Origin: Bradyrhizobium sp. SRL28
Lineage (GTDB): Bacteria > Pseudomonadota > Alphaproteobacteria > Rhizobiales > Xanthobacteraceae
DNA length: 64,000 bases
Assembly (NCBI RefSeq): GCF_018596315.1
Contig: NZ_JAHEAG010000003.1
Span: forward strand, 124,001 to 188,000
Direction: 5' to 3'
In this document: positions 19,690 through 26,860 of the stretch, piece after piece
How positions within the stretch are numbered: the stretch's first letter is position 1
Layout of the letters: every line of letters begins with the position of its first letter
Program-made: the position numbers and the translations under genes
The notes under the pieces: generated by a model
Seen by the model: the letters and a program-made list of their open reading frames with translations, nothing else
The model's database searches: none
What the model was told of the DNA's origin: nothing

Positions 19690-20406
19690 CTACGCGACGA
19701 TTTTCTGCAGCAACGCCATCAGCGCTTCCGGCGCGGTGACGTTCGGCGAATGACTGGCGTCGATCTCGTAATAGCGCCAGGCGGGATCACCCTTCGTCAT
19801 CCTGGCGAACGGTCCGAACGTATCGGCCGGGGTGATGCGCGTGGCGTAGATGTAGCTTCGCGGCAACGTCAGCGGTCCACCCTGCAGTTTCAGCCTGGTC
19901 TCGAAACATTTGATCGGCATGTCGACACGACGCGCCGTCAGCCATTCGACGTCGGCGGGCGAGGTATCCGGCGGTGTCGGATTCGGCGGCACGCGCCAGC
20001 CGTCGCCGGTCTTCGCCAGCTCTTGCATCCGCGTCCGCGCGACCTCGTTCAGATCGAGCAGCGACTGGCCGTCCTGCGGCACGAAGGCGTCGACATAGAT
20101 GAGTTGCTTGACCTTGTCGCGGGCGCGATCGGCGACTCCGGTCGCGACCATGCCGCCGTAGCTGTGGCCGATCAGCACGATGTCGCGCAGATCCTCATAT
20201 TTGATGACATTCAGCATGTCCTCGATATGCGCGTCGAGATCGATTCCCGGATGCGCCAGATGCGCACGCTCGCCAAGGCCCGTGTAGCTCGGAGTGATCA
20301 GCCGATGCCCGGCCGCCTGCATCAGCGGGTGCATCTTCTTCCAGGCCCAGCCGGCGGACCACGCGCCGTGACAAACGAGAAAGGTTTTCGAAGGAGTTGT
20401 GCTCAT
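19690..20406 (-). CDS. Alpha/beta hydrolase, esterase EstC/HNL-like
   Basis: A 238-aa hydrolase: FLVCHGAWSAGWAWKKMHPL near residue 9, the nucleophile motif LIGHSYGGMV near residue 80, a catalytic Asp region YVDAFVPQDGQ, and the terminal His in DASHSPNVTAPEAL. This arrangement is typical of the plant-type hydroxynitrile-lyase/methylesterase subfamily found in many soil bacteria. I set the start at 20406 (MSTTPSKTF). The upstream extension is low-quality sequence. Divergent from the TSUP gene. Confidence 0.88.
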   Translation of the reverse strand: MSTTPSKTFLVCHGAWSAGWAWKKMHPLMQAAGHRLITPSYTGLGERAHLAHPGIDLDAHIEDMLNVIKYEDLRDIVLIGHSYGGMVATGVADRARDKVKQLIYVDAFVPQDGQSLLDLNEVARTRMQELAKTGDGWRVPPNPTPPDTSPADVEWLTARRVDMPIKCFETRLKLQGGPLTLPRSYIYATRITPADTFGPFARMTKGDPAWRYYEIDASHSPNVTAPEALMALLQKIVA

Positions 20407-20509
20407 CGGGCGGTTTCCACGGGGTTGTTGTTGAAGGCTTCGATTGCGATAGTACCCGTCCGCCGCGTCGTGTAAACGTCGCCGCAATGATCAAGAACAA
20501 GAGACGGTA

Positions 20510-21253
20510 ATGGACGTCGCCACCTACGCGATCCTGCTGGCCGGCGCGCTCGCCGGTGGTTTCGTCTCAGGTCTCGCCGGTTTCGGCACGGCGCTGATGG
20601 CGCTGGGGATCTGGCTTTACATCCTGCCGCCGGCGATCGCCGTGCCGCTGGTCTTGATCTGTTCGGTGAGTTCGCAAATCTCGACATTGCCGTCGATGTG
20701 GAAGCTGCTCGACTTCAAGCTGGCTTTGCCATTCGTGGCCGGCGGACTCCTCGGCATGCCGATCGGGGCGCTCTTGGTCGCGCGCGCCGATCCGCAAGTA
20801 TTCAAGCTCAGCGTCGGCGTGATGCTGCTGGTGTTTCCGACCGCGCTCTATTTCATCCGCAAACCGATGGCCTTTCGTTTCGGCGGCCGCATCGCCGACG
20901 CCTGCGTCGGATTTGCCGGCGGCATTCTCGGCGGCCTTGCCGGGCTGTCGGGCCCGCTTCCGACGCTGTGGGCCAGCATACGCGGCTGGACCAAGGATCA
21001 GCGCCGCGGCGTATTCCAGATCTTCAACGGCACCGTGCTCGGCGCCGCGCTGATCCTGCAAGCCGCCACCGGCTTCGTGAAGCTGAACGTCTTGCTGCTG
21101 GCGCTGCTGGCGATGCCCGGGACGCTGATCGGCGCCCACCTCGGCATGCGGACCTACCACGCCCTGAACGACCGAAACTTCTACGACGTCGTGCTGGCGC
21201 TGCTGTTTCTGTCGGGACTCGGATTGGTGTGGAGCAGCATTGCTCCGAGGTAG
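20510..21253 (+). CDS. TSUP/TauE-SafE family permease
   Basis: A 247-aa membrane protein with about eight hydrophobic segments. It has the TauE/SafE family pattern GGFVSGLAGFGTALMALGIW near the N-terminus and its second-half repeat GGILGGLAGLSGPLPTLWAS. Family members carry sulfite, sulfoacetate or other organic sulfonates, but the substrate cannot be read here. Its stop codon TAG is supplied by the first bases of the repeat at 21251. Confidence 0.9.
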   Translation: MDVATYAILLAGALAGGFVSGLAGFGTALMALGIWLYILPPAIAVPLVLICSVSSQISTLPSMWKLLDFKLALPFVAGGLLGMPIGALLVARADPQVFKLSVGVMLLVFPTALYFIRKPMAFRFGGRIADACVGFAGGILGGLAGLSGPLPTLWASIRGWTKDQRRGVFQIFNGTVLGAALILQAATGFVKLNVLLLALLAMPGTLIGAHLGMRTYHALNDRNFYDVVLALLFLSGLGLVWSSIAPR

Positions 21254-21351
21254 AGCGTTTTCCAGCGAAGTGGGGACCGGTTCGCGCTAAGAAAACGCGT
21301 CAAATCAAAAATCTAGAGCCCCGTTCCGATTCAATCGGAACGGGGCTCTAG
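21251..21351. repeat. Dispersed repeat with terminal hairpin (copy 2)
   Basis: Body matches the element at 13421-13521 (TAGAGCGTTTTCCAGCGAAG, CCGGTTCGCG, GAAAACGCGTCAAA). The end is a hairpin with arms AGAGCCCCGTTCCGATT and its complement. The arms differ from copy 1 but remain fully paired. The element supplies the stop codon of the TSUP gene and may act as its 3' structure. Confidence 0.9.
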
Positions 21352-21423
21352 CGGCGCATGGCCGCCATGTGCTCCGAGTAGATTGCTGTACGCTGACCTG
21401 CAAAGCAGCTAACCAATCGCGTC

Positions 21424-22356
21424 ATGACCACCCCTGCGTCACGCGAGCGTCTCGGTCTGCTGCTGGGCTTCATCGGCATGGTGATTTTCGGCGGCACGCT
21501 GCCGGCGACGCGGATCGCGGTTGCGGAAATTGATCCGATTGCACTGACCTCGCTGCGCACCGTGATCGCCGGGCTATGCTCGCTGGCGCTGCTCCTGGTG
21601 TTGCGCCGCAAGCTGCCGCCCCGCGCGCTGTGGCCGCAACTCGTGATCGCCATGCTCTGCGTCGCCATCCTGTTTCCGCTTCTGATGTCGCTCGGGATGC
21701 AGCGGGTCGACGCGTCGCATGGCGGCGTGGTGCTGGGCGTATTGCCGATCGCCACCGCGCTGGTCGCCGTCGCCGTCACCCATGAGCGGCCAAGGCCGCT
21801 GTTCTGGATCGCTTCCGTCGCCGGCGCCGCGCTGGTGATCATGTTTGCCTTGCGTCAAGGCGGCGGGGCGCTCGCGGCCGGTGACCTGTTTCTGTTTGCA
21901 TCCGTCGCTGTCGCCGCGATCGGCTATGCGTTCTCCGGCCGGCTCACGTCGCAGATGCCGGGCTGGGAGGTGATCAGCTGGGTGCTGGTCATCGCACTGC
22001 CGCTCTCGATCCCCGCGGCCGCGCTGACCATGCCTGCCGACATCACCCACATCGCGCTGAAGCCATGGCTCGGGCTGCTCTATGTCGCGCTGTTCTCGCA
22101 ATGGATCGGCTTCTTCGCATGGAACGCTGGCCTCGCAATGGGCGGCATCGCACGGGTGTCGCAGATCCAATTGCTGCAACCCTTCGTCACCTTTGCGCTC
22201 GCGGCGTTCTTCAACGACGAGACCATCACGCTGCAAATCCTGCTGTTCGCTGCCGCCGTCGTGGTGACGGTTGCGATCTCGACGCGCACGCGCGCATCCG
22301 CGGCGTCGGCGCCATCGAGGCAGGACCGAGAGCCGCCTCAGTCGGCGGCATCCTGA
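21424..22356 (+). CDS. EamA/DMT-family transporter
   Basis: A 310-aa membrane protein with ten predicted segments in two EamA halves. The first half starts LLLGFIGMVIFGGTLPATRI and contains VDASHGGVVLGVLPI. The second contains ISWVLVIALPLSIP and AVLFSQWIGFFAWN-type stretches, then ARVSQIQLLQPFVTFALAAF. Such proteins export amino acids or metabolites, and no substrate can be assigned. The 3' end overlaps the convergent gene at 22338 by 19 bases. Confidence 0.9.
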   Translation: MTTPASRERLGLLLGFIGMVIFGGTLPATRIAVAEIDPIALTSLRTVIAGLCSLALLLVLRRKLPPRALWPQLVIAMLCVAILFPLLMSLGMQRVDASHGGVVLGVLPIATALVAVAVTHERPRPLFWIASVAGAALVIMFALRQGGGALAAGDLFLFASVAVAAIGYAFSGRLTSQMPGWEVISWVLVIALPLSIPAAALTMPADITHIALKPWLGLLYVALFSQWIGFFAWNAGLAMGGIARVSQIQLLQPFVTFALAAFFNDETITLQILLFAAAVVVTVAISTRTRASAASAPSRQDREPPQSAAS

Positions 22357-22739
22357 TCGATCAGCTTCGGGTGATCGGCCACCAGTTCCGCCCTCGTCTT
22401 TTCCGACTGTATTGTGCGAAGCAGGACCCTCGCGGTCTTTAGATGATCCACCTGCACGCACAGCTTGATGATCTGGCTCACTGAAACGTCACGCATCGAA
22501 TCGTCGGAGATTTGCATCGCTAGTTCGAGCGCGCGCTTGATCGCGGCCTGGTATCGCTCGGCATCGGCGGCGTGCTTCTTCTCGGTATCGCGCCCGCCGA
22601 CCGCCACCAGCTTTTCTGCAATGGCCCCGGCGGATGCACAAATATCGCGGATCTTTTGAACCGCGCCGATATCGCCCAACGGCTGATCGTCGGCAACTTC
22701 CCAAACTTCCAGCTGCCGTTCGCCATGAAACCAGCGCAT
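22338..22739 (-). CDS. Small helical protein of unknown function
   Basis: A 133-aa acidic, mostly helical protein (MRWFHGERQLEVWEVADDQP at the start; a central Ala/Lys-rich helix; Leu/Val-rich C-terminal half). No membrane segment, signal peptide or known motif is seen. It converges on the EamA gene with a 19-base overlap. Codon use looks like a genuine gene and the opposite-strand frames do not. Function unknown. Confidence 0.6.
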   Translation of the reverse strand: MRWFHGERQLEVWEVADDQPLGDIGAVQKIRDICASAGAIAEKLVAVGGRDTEKKHAADAERYQAAIKRALELAMQISDDSMRDVSVSQIIKLCVQVDHLKTARVLLRTIQSEKTRAELVADHPKLIDQDAAD

Positions 22740-22844
22740 CGCGCAAGTCCTCTCGATGCCGGAAGCATATTCCGATTCTTCTTCTTTCGGAAGGCTTCGG
22801 AGAACCTCGGATAATCAAAGAAACCCCAGCAGCAGAGGCACCTC

Positions 22845-23015
22845 TTGCTTTGCCATGCTGCCTCTATCGAGTTGGAGCTCGCCTTAGACCACCCTCTCGG
22901 CACTTTTGACATTTTCGACCCGGATGATGATCTTCCGCAATGGGTCGCTCGCGAGAGTCCCGCTTACATCAGAGAGTTTCAAGAGGTCCGCGCGCTGCGA
23001 CACGAGTTAGAGTAG
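22845..23015 (+). CDS. Possible small acidic protein (56 aa, TTG start)
   Basis: An open frame not beginning with ATG: TTG at 22845 to TAG at 23013-23015. It reads IELELALDHPLGTFDIFDPD, then DDLPQWVARESPAYIREFQE and so on, a coherent acidic sequence. No clear ribosome-binding site is present. It may be a real small gene or the 3' remnant of a longer one, since the same frame is open back to a stop near 22811. Confidence 0.35.
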   Translation: MLCHAASIELELALDHPLGTFDIFDPDDDLPQWVARESPAYIREFQEVRALRHELE

Positions 23016-23204
23016 TTATGTCGGAGGTGACGGCTCATGACAGCCCAACGCTTTCTCGATCGCGAATTCGGCATCCAACACGGCGTCGGCACGTGTAAGC
23101 GCGATTCCAGTCCGCGTTTTGGTTGCATCGAGAAAGACGACCCATTTCCAGCAACATGGATTTGTCATTTCGATGATTTCAAATTCGAAAGCTTTGTATT
23201 CCAT
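23016..23204 (-). CDS. Small soluble protein, last of a four-gene small-ORF run
   Basis: A 62-aa protein, MEYKAFEFEIIEMTNPCCWK..., with a WKWVVFLDATKTRTG core and a helical C-terminus. GAGG lies ten bases before the ATG. The pattern suggests a compact beta-alpha fold. It is the distal member of the small-gene run 23016-23737. Function unknown. Confidence 0.6.
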   Translation of the reverse strand: MEYKAFEFEIIEMTNPCCWKWVVFLDATKTRTGIALTRADAVLDAEFAIEKALGCHEPSPPT

Positions 23205-23242
23205 GGCCGTCCTCGCAGTGCCGGCACAGGACGTTTCTCGGG

Positions 23243-23383
23243 TTACCTCGCAACGAGTGTGGATTGCACGTCCAGTTGCTCAGCATCAACATTCGCAACC
23301 ACCGCCGCCGTTGCAGTGACGACGACAAAGGTCACGATTGCAAAAGCAAGTCCGATGAGTTTCAAACCGTCAGTGTCAGCCAT
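23243..23383 (-). CDS. 46-aa single-pass membrane protein
   Basis: Reads MADTDGLKLIGLAFAIVTFV..., one strongly hydrophobic helix (about residues 8-31) with a short polar tail ending STLVAR. The ATG follows the stop of the preceding small gene by 5 bases, and GGGTGA in that stop region may serve as ribosome-binding site. Function unknown. The organisation argues that it is translated. Confidence 0.5.
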   Translation of the reverse strand: MADTDGLKLIGLAFAIVTFVVVTATAAVVANVDAEQLDVQSTLVAR

Positions 23384-23388
23384 TTAGT

Positions 23389-23526
23389 TCACCCTGTTAT
23401 CCAGAACACATATCGAACCGACGCTGCGATGCCAGATGCAATGAGACTTGCAATCACCGCCAACGTCCAATCCGGTCGAGCACTTCGAGTAGCCAGGTCG
23501 GTCAGAGCCTTTGCAAAGATGGTCAT
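23389..23526 (-). CDS. 45-aa single-pass membrane protein
   Basis: Reads MTIFAKALTDLATRSARPDW..., with a hydrophobic helix at about residues 21-43 (TLAVIASLIASGIAASV). GAGG lies a few bases upstream of the ATG at 23526. It is 16 bases downstream of the 64-aa gene and 5 bases upstream of the 46-aa gene, so it is the second member of the run. Function unknown. Confidence 0.5.
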   Translation of the reverse strand: MTIFAKALTDLATRSARPDWTLAVIASLIASGIAASVRYVFWITG

Positions 23527-23542
23527 CCAGCCTCACCAACTC

Positions 23543-23737
23543 TCAGACCTTAGGCGAGCTAGAAAGGCCGTGGCATGTCAGTTCATCTGGATCGCTTTCA
23601 CCAGCTTGCCATTTCCCACGTAGGTATCTCTCAAGCGAGCAACGACGCGGATCGGCCGCGTCAACATCCTTGTGCGCGGCTAAGTGCACGGTCCAAGCCT
23701 GATCAACAGCAACCCTCAGCGGAAATTCCTCATCCAT
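23543..23737 (-). CDS. 64-aa soluble protein, first of the small-ORF run
   Basis: Reads MDEEFPLRVAVDQAWTVHLA..., with a charged middle (DPRRCSLERYLRGKWQAGES) and DPDELTCHGL near the end. GGAGTT precedes the ATG by about five bases. From memory this pattern recurs in Bradyrhizobium genomes, but no search could be run. It opens a minus-strand run of four small genes with gaps of 16, 5 and 38 bases. Function unknown. Confidence 0.6.
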   Translation of the reverse strand: MDEEFPLRVAVDQAWTVHLAAHKDVDAADPRRCSLERYLRGKWQAGESDPDELTCHGLSSSPKV

Positions 23738-23892
23738 TTTTGAACTCCAAAAAAACGCCCTCTCCTACGTTCAATTCGATCGTCATAAAAAAGTTGCTAC
23801 TTTTTCCCGATCGAGGGGGCCTAAAACTACTGGAACGTACGGTTCCCGTGGACGTTGGGCAGCGTCGCACTCAAGCGGCCTAGGAGAAACCG

Positions 23893-24228
23893 ATGAAGAA
23901 GCTTTTGATGATTGCTGCAGCAACGTCGCTCTTGGTGACTACTGCCACCGCGCAGACCACCGTGACAACCGGCATTGGCACTGCAGCTGTCCAGATCGAG
24001 CCAGAGTATCGCGCTAAGATCAAGACGTACGTTACCGAGAAGAAGATTCGACCCGTTGCGACTCAAGAACGAATCGTTGTCGGCGCCAAGGTCCCTGCCA
24101 GCGTTGAGCTTGAAGCAGTGCCGGCGGATTGGGGACCCTCGGTCAGCAAGTATCGCTATGTTTATTCCAATGACCGCGTGATACTGGTAGATCCCGGCAC
24201 CCGTACCGTGGTGCACGAGATCGACTGA
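23893..24228 (+). CDS. Exported DUF1236 protein
   Basis: A 111-aa protein with a clear signal peptide (MKKLLMIAAATSLLVTTATA, cleavage after TAQ or near it). The mature domain is of the DUF1236 type, with YRAKIKTYVTEKKI early, VPASVELEAVP, and the closing VSKYRYVYSNDRVILVDPGT. These small periplasmic proteins are abundant in Bradyrhizobium and lack a defined function. A terminator hairpin follows 52 bases downstream. Confidence 0.88.
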   Translation: MKKLLMIAAATSLLVTTATAQTTVTTGIGTAAVQIEPEYRAKIKTYVTEKKIRPVATQERIVVGAKVPASVELEAVPADWGPSVSKYRYVYSNDRVILVDPGTRTVVHEID

Positions 24229-24279
24229 ACGAACGCGCTTTGAGGATGCGGCTGCATAAGCCGCATAGCGAGCATAGAA

Positions 24280-24308
24280 AAGCCCGCGCCGGAACCCGGC
24301 GCGGGCTT
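24280..24308. terminator. Strong GC-rich hairpin terminator
   Basis: Arms AAGCCCGCGCCG and CGGCGCGGGCTT pair perfectly around GAACC. It sits between the 3' ends of the DUF1236 gene (+) and the 27-aa gene (-), so it can end both transcripts. Confidence 0.85.
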
Positions 24309-24325
24309 ATCGTTTCTAAATTCGA

Positions 24326-24409
24326 CTAGTGAACAGCGCGAACCAAATAGTAGCCAACGCCACCGACAACGATCACCGCGGGAACAGCCCACAACAATAT
24401 TACTGGCAT
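24326..24409 (-). CDS. 27-aa membrane micropeptide
   Basis: The frame MPVILLWAVPAVIVVGGVGY + YLVRAVH is almost entirely one membrane helix with a short basic tail. The ATG at 24409 is preceded by GAGGAGGAAG at ideal spacing, which is the main reason for believing it. A terminator follows its stop. The longer reading upstream crosses a hairpin and is not credible. Function unknown. Confidence 0.55.
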   Translation of the reverse strand: MPVILLWAVPAVIVVGGVGYYLVRAVH

Positions 24410-24749
24410 AGTTGCTTCCTCCTCATCTTGCCCTCGATGAGCAAACGGGGACAAGCTGCCACTTGTTCCACGCCCCATCCGCGACCGGCGACTGGTCCGA
24501 CTAAACAAAGACGGCCCCAGCGCCTTTCGGGGGACGCGCTGAGGCCGTCTTAGCATGTGTCCGGTATCCTCCAGACGTCGACATAACGCTGGGACATTGC
24601 CACTTGTTCCCGCTAGTTGCCTCTGGCCCAAATCTTTTTGTGTCTGGCCAAATCGGCTGTTTTGCTCCGGCACGGGCGCGCTGCGAGTCATTTGTAGCAG
24701 TACGATCTTGCGGATGAGCCCGCCCGGGGCAGTGGCGGTCCTAACGACT
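24410..24749. other. Intergenic region with a hairpin, no convincing gene
   Basis: 340 bases between the 27-aa gene and the SnoaL-like gene. The only clear structure is the hairpin at 24508-24551. Open frames here have poor composition for coding. Confidence 0.5.
24508..24551 (-). terminator. Hairpin with AAGACGGCC arms
   Basis: Arms AAGACGGCC...AGCGC and GCGCTGAGGCCGTCTT pair with a small bulge. Read on the minus strand it is followed by a T-rich stretch (GTCTTTGTTTAG), so it may terminate transcription from the SnoaL-like gene before the 27-aa gene. Confidence 0.55.
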
Positions 24750-25103
24750 TTAGGCGGCCGCTCTGATAGGCTCACAAGCCGTGAGGCTGATTTTCCCCAT
24801 GCTTGTGAAGCGGAAATACGTCCGCACCGGGAAGCCGTCGTACCCTCGATAATCGAGCGTCACGCCGTCTTTGTCGGGCATCAAAACGTCGATCTCGAAA
24901 GCATCCGAGCGGGCTCTAGCCAATCGCGGGCGCCAGTATCGTTCCATCTCGGATCGACCTCGAAAGCTTCCGCCTTCGCAGCATTCAACGGTGGCCGTGG
25001 CATCATAAAGGTCTAGCAGATCATCTAGCCGACGCTGCTTGCAGGCGTCGATCCAATCGACCACAACTCCAATGGCATCGAAGCCGTCCCGGGCGTCCGA
25101 CAT
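24750..25103 (-). CDS. SnoaL-like / NTF2-fold protein
   Basis: A 117-aa cone-fold protein. It opens MSDARDGFDAIGVVVDWIDA, then LDDLLDLYDATATVECCEGG, FRGRSEMERYWRPRLARA, and ends PVRTYFRFTSMGKI, a typical SnoaL_2 layout. The start at 25103 has GGAGG upstream. Members are ring cyclases, isomerases or stress proteins, so the substrate remains open. It lies in the accessory island. Confidence 0.8.
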   Translation of the reverse strand: MSDARDGFDAIGVVVDWIDACKQRRLDDLLDLYDATATVECCEGGSFRGRSEMERYWRPRLARARSDAFEIDVLMPDKDGVTLDYRGYDGFPVRTYFRFTSMGKISLTACEPIRAAA

Positions 25104-25389
25104 GTGTCCACCTCCCAATAAGCGCCTCCCGAGCGCCTGTTAAGGATTTGCGGATGAACACGAGGTGAACCCGTCGTTCAGCCCACATTCCGTCACCAAT
25201 CGCACAAGCCGGACGTTTCCGGATCATCCCCTCCTCTCACCGGCCGTCCTCTGGCGATCAAGGCGCAATCTTAAACTCAATAAGTGCCGTGGGATTCTCT
25301 CGTCGGGTTGCTTCCGCTGCTGGCACTTCGGACCTACCTCGATGTTCGAGTTGAGTCCGTAGATGCGCAGCAAAGCGGAGACTCACGGC

Positions 25390-25680
25390 CTATCCATCGA
25401 GATCCACAAGGTACACAACGTTAGTGTCACTTGATGGCTCGGTCGATTGCCTTGCTTGCCGATAAAGAGTTGCTTCTTCGGCAGTGGCCAACCTGACCTT
25501 CATCGTGGCGCTGGCATCGCACAACGGGGTGCCATGAGACGTGATTGTACTCAACGTTGTGCGTAACCGGCTGTGTTCGCAAAGACGTTCCGCGTCCGCG
25601 TGCCTCTTAGCCTGCAACGCAAGCGTTGGCCTATCGTTGATCTCAATCGTGAATATCGAGAATGAGAAGCGGTGGTCCAT
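25390..25680 (-). CDS. Small protein of unknown function
   Basis: A 96-aa protein beginning MDHRFSFSIFTIEINDRPTL, with a central Ala/Arg-rich helix (ALQAKRHADAERLCEHSRLR) and a C-terminal VVYLVDLDG. The start at 25680 is preferred over 25698 because GGAGAT lies 5-8 bases before it. No membrane segment is seen. Conserved-looking but unassigned. Confidence 0.6.
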   Translation of the reverse strand: MDHRFSFSIFTIEINDRPTLALQAKRHADAERLCEHSRLRTTLSTITSHGTPLCDASATMKVRLATAEEATLYRQARQSTEPSSDTNVVYLVDLDG

Positions 25681-25713
25681 TTGATCTCCGCCTTCCATTT
25701 TTGGACCTACAGA

Positions 25714-25953
25714 TCAATCCGTCAGCAGATCATAGTCCCGGCGTAAAACAGTTTGAACGTGAACCGCCGCGCGCGCGGCGGTATTGGCATCTGCCGCGCC
25801 CGCTCGAAGCACACAGAGCGACCAGTTATTTTCAGCGTGCTGTGCAACACGATTGATCGCTATTTCCTGGACGTTATGACAGCCCGGCTGATTTCTTACT
25901 TCTAACAACGCTCGACGCTGCAATTCCGGCATTGAAACGCGGATCTTTGGCAT
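25714..25953 (-). CDS. Small helical protein of unknown function
   Basis: A 79-aa protein, MPKIRVSMPELQRRALLEVR..., with a QEIAINRVAQHAENNWSLCV core and a helical C-terminus ending RRDYDLLTD. The upstream extension of the frame is of low quality, so I place the start at 25953, though no strong ribosome-binding site is seen. Function unknown. Confidence 0.55.
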   Translation of the reverse strand: MPKIRVSMPELQRRALLEVRNQPGCHNVQEIAINRVAQHAENNWSLCVLRAGAADANTAARAAVHVQTVLRRDYDLLTD

Positions 25954-26108
25954 AGGGTTGGCTCGGCTGGTTGGGCCGCTCGGCCTATACCTAACAGAAC
26001 AAGAGCAATTCGGGTTCCACCAGCGAGAGGCGCTAGGCCGGGCATTCGCACAGCCCAGCCCATATTCCATCACCAGAAATAGTTTCTGAGCTGATGAGAC
26101 GAGGGACA

Positions 26109-26812
26109 TCATTCGGCTAGGAAAGTTTTGCCCTTGGGGGTCAAACGCCAGGCCGATCTACTACCTGCTAGGTCCGGCACGCGCTCGATGTGACCTTCAT
26201 CCCGAAGCTTGTAAAACTCTGTTTCATGGAATTCTCGGACATTATGCCGGGAAGATCGCGAGCTTGCCTGTTACTAATCTGGTCGTGCTGCCGCAAGAAA
26301 TCCATGATCGCAACTGTAGGCACCGCGAGCGGAAGATGCGGCAACACCACCTTAAGTAGTTTCCTTCCTCCCTCTCCCAGATCCTTGTTTGGGGGATCTC
26401 GATACCGATTTAGTGTTCGGAAACGCGCCCTCAGATGTTCTCAACAGTGACATAGCCGGGCAGCTTGCCGGGCCAAGAATTTCGGTGCGGTTATCGAACA
26501 CCAGAATTTGAATGTCATCTGATGTCGAGTAGTCACGATGGATGACGGCATTCACTATCGTCTTCCACAAGGCCTCAGGCGGGTACTCTAATTTCTTCAA
26601 CCCCGTGGTGGACCAGACTTCAATGCTGGACATCATTTCCGTCACGCGCCCAACAGCCTCGTGAATAAGCTGATAAGCGGGACCTTCGACAGTGAACTGC
26701 CCCGCAAGATTGTCCCTTTCGGGATCCTCTTCTTTAGTTTCATAACGGGTGATTTTGATCGCGCACTTTTTTGGAATTACAGCACTGGGAGAAATAATAG
26801 GGCCGCTACAAT
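26109..26812 (-). pseudogene. Degenerate AlbA_2/RecG-type ATP-binding protein
   Basis: Reads AVIPKKCAIKITRYETKEED, EGPAYQLIHEAVGRV, YPPEALWKTIVNAVIHRDYS and DDIQILVFDNRTEILGP, the conserved C-terminal part of the schlafen/AlbA_2 plus HATPase_c_4 family. A frameshift near 26465 moves the expected GKLPGYVTVENI into another frame. A second, near 26444, leads to RDPPNKDLGEG. A third, near 26225, leads to EFYKLRDEGHIERVP and a stop at 26109-26111. The 5' half, including the DNA-binding domain, is absent. This is a decayed accessory gene. Confidence 0.8.
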
Positions 26813-26860
26813 AAAGCCGGAAGCATATTCCGACACCGAGCAGGACTGCAAGAACGCGCA

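Noticed and set aside
22520..22912. 130-codon minus-strand frame
   Set aside because: Overlaps the better 133-aa frame at 22338-22739 in another frame; Trp/Arg/Pro-rich noise.
24410..24775. Long N-terminal extension of the 27-aa membrane peptide
   Set aside because: It crosses a hairpin terminator and has non-coding composition, whereas the ATG at 24409 has a strong ribosome-binding site.
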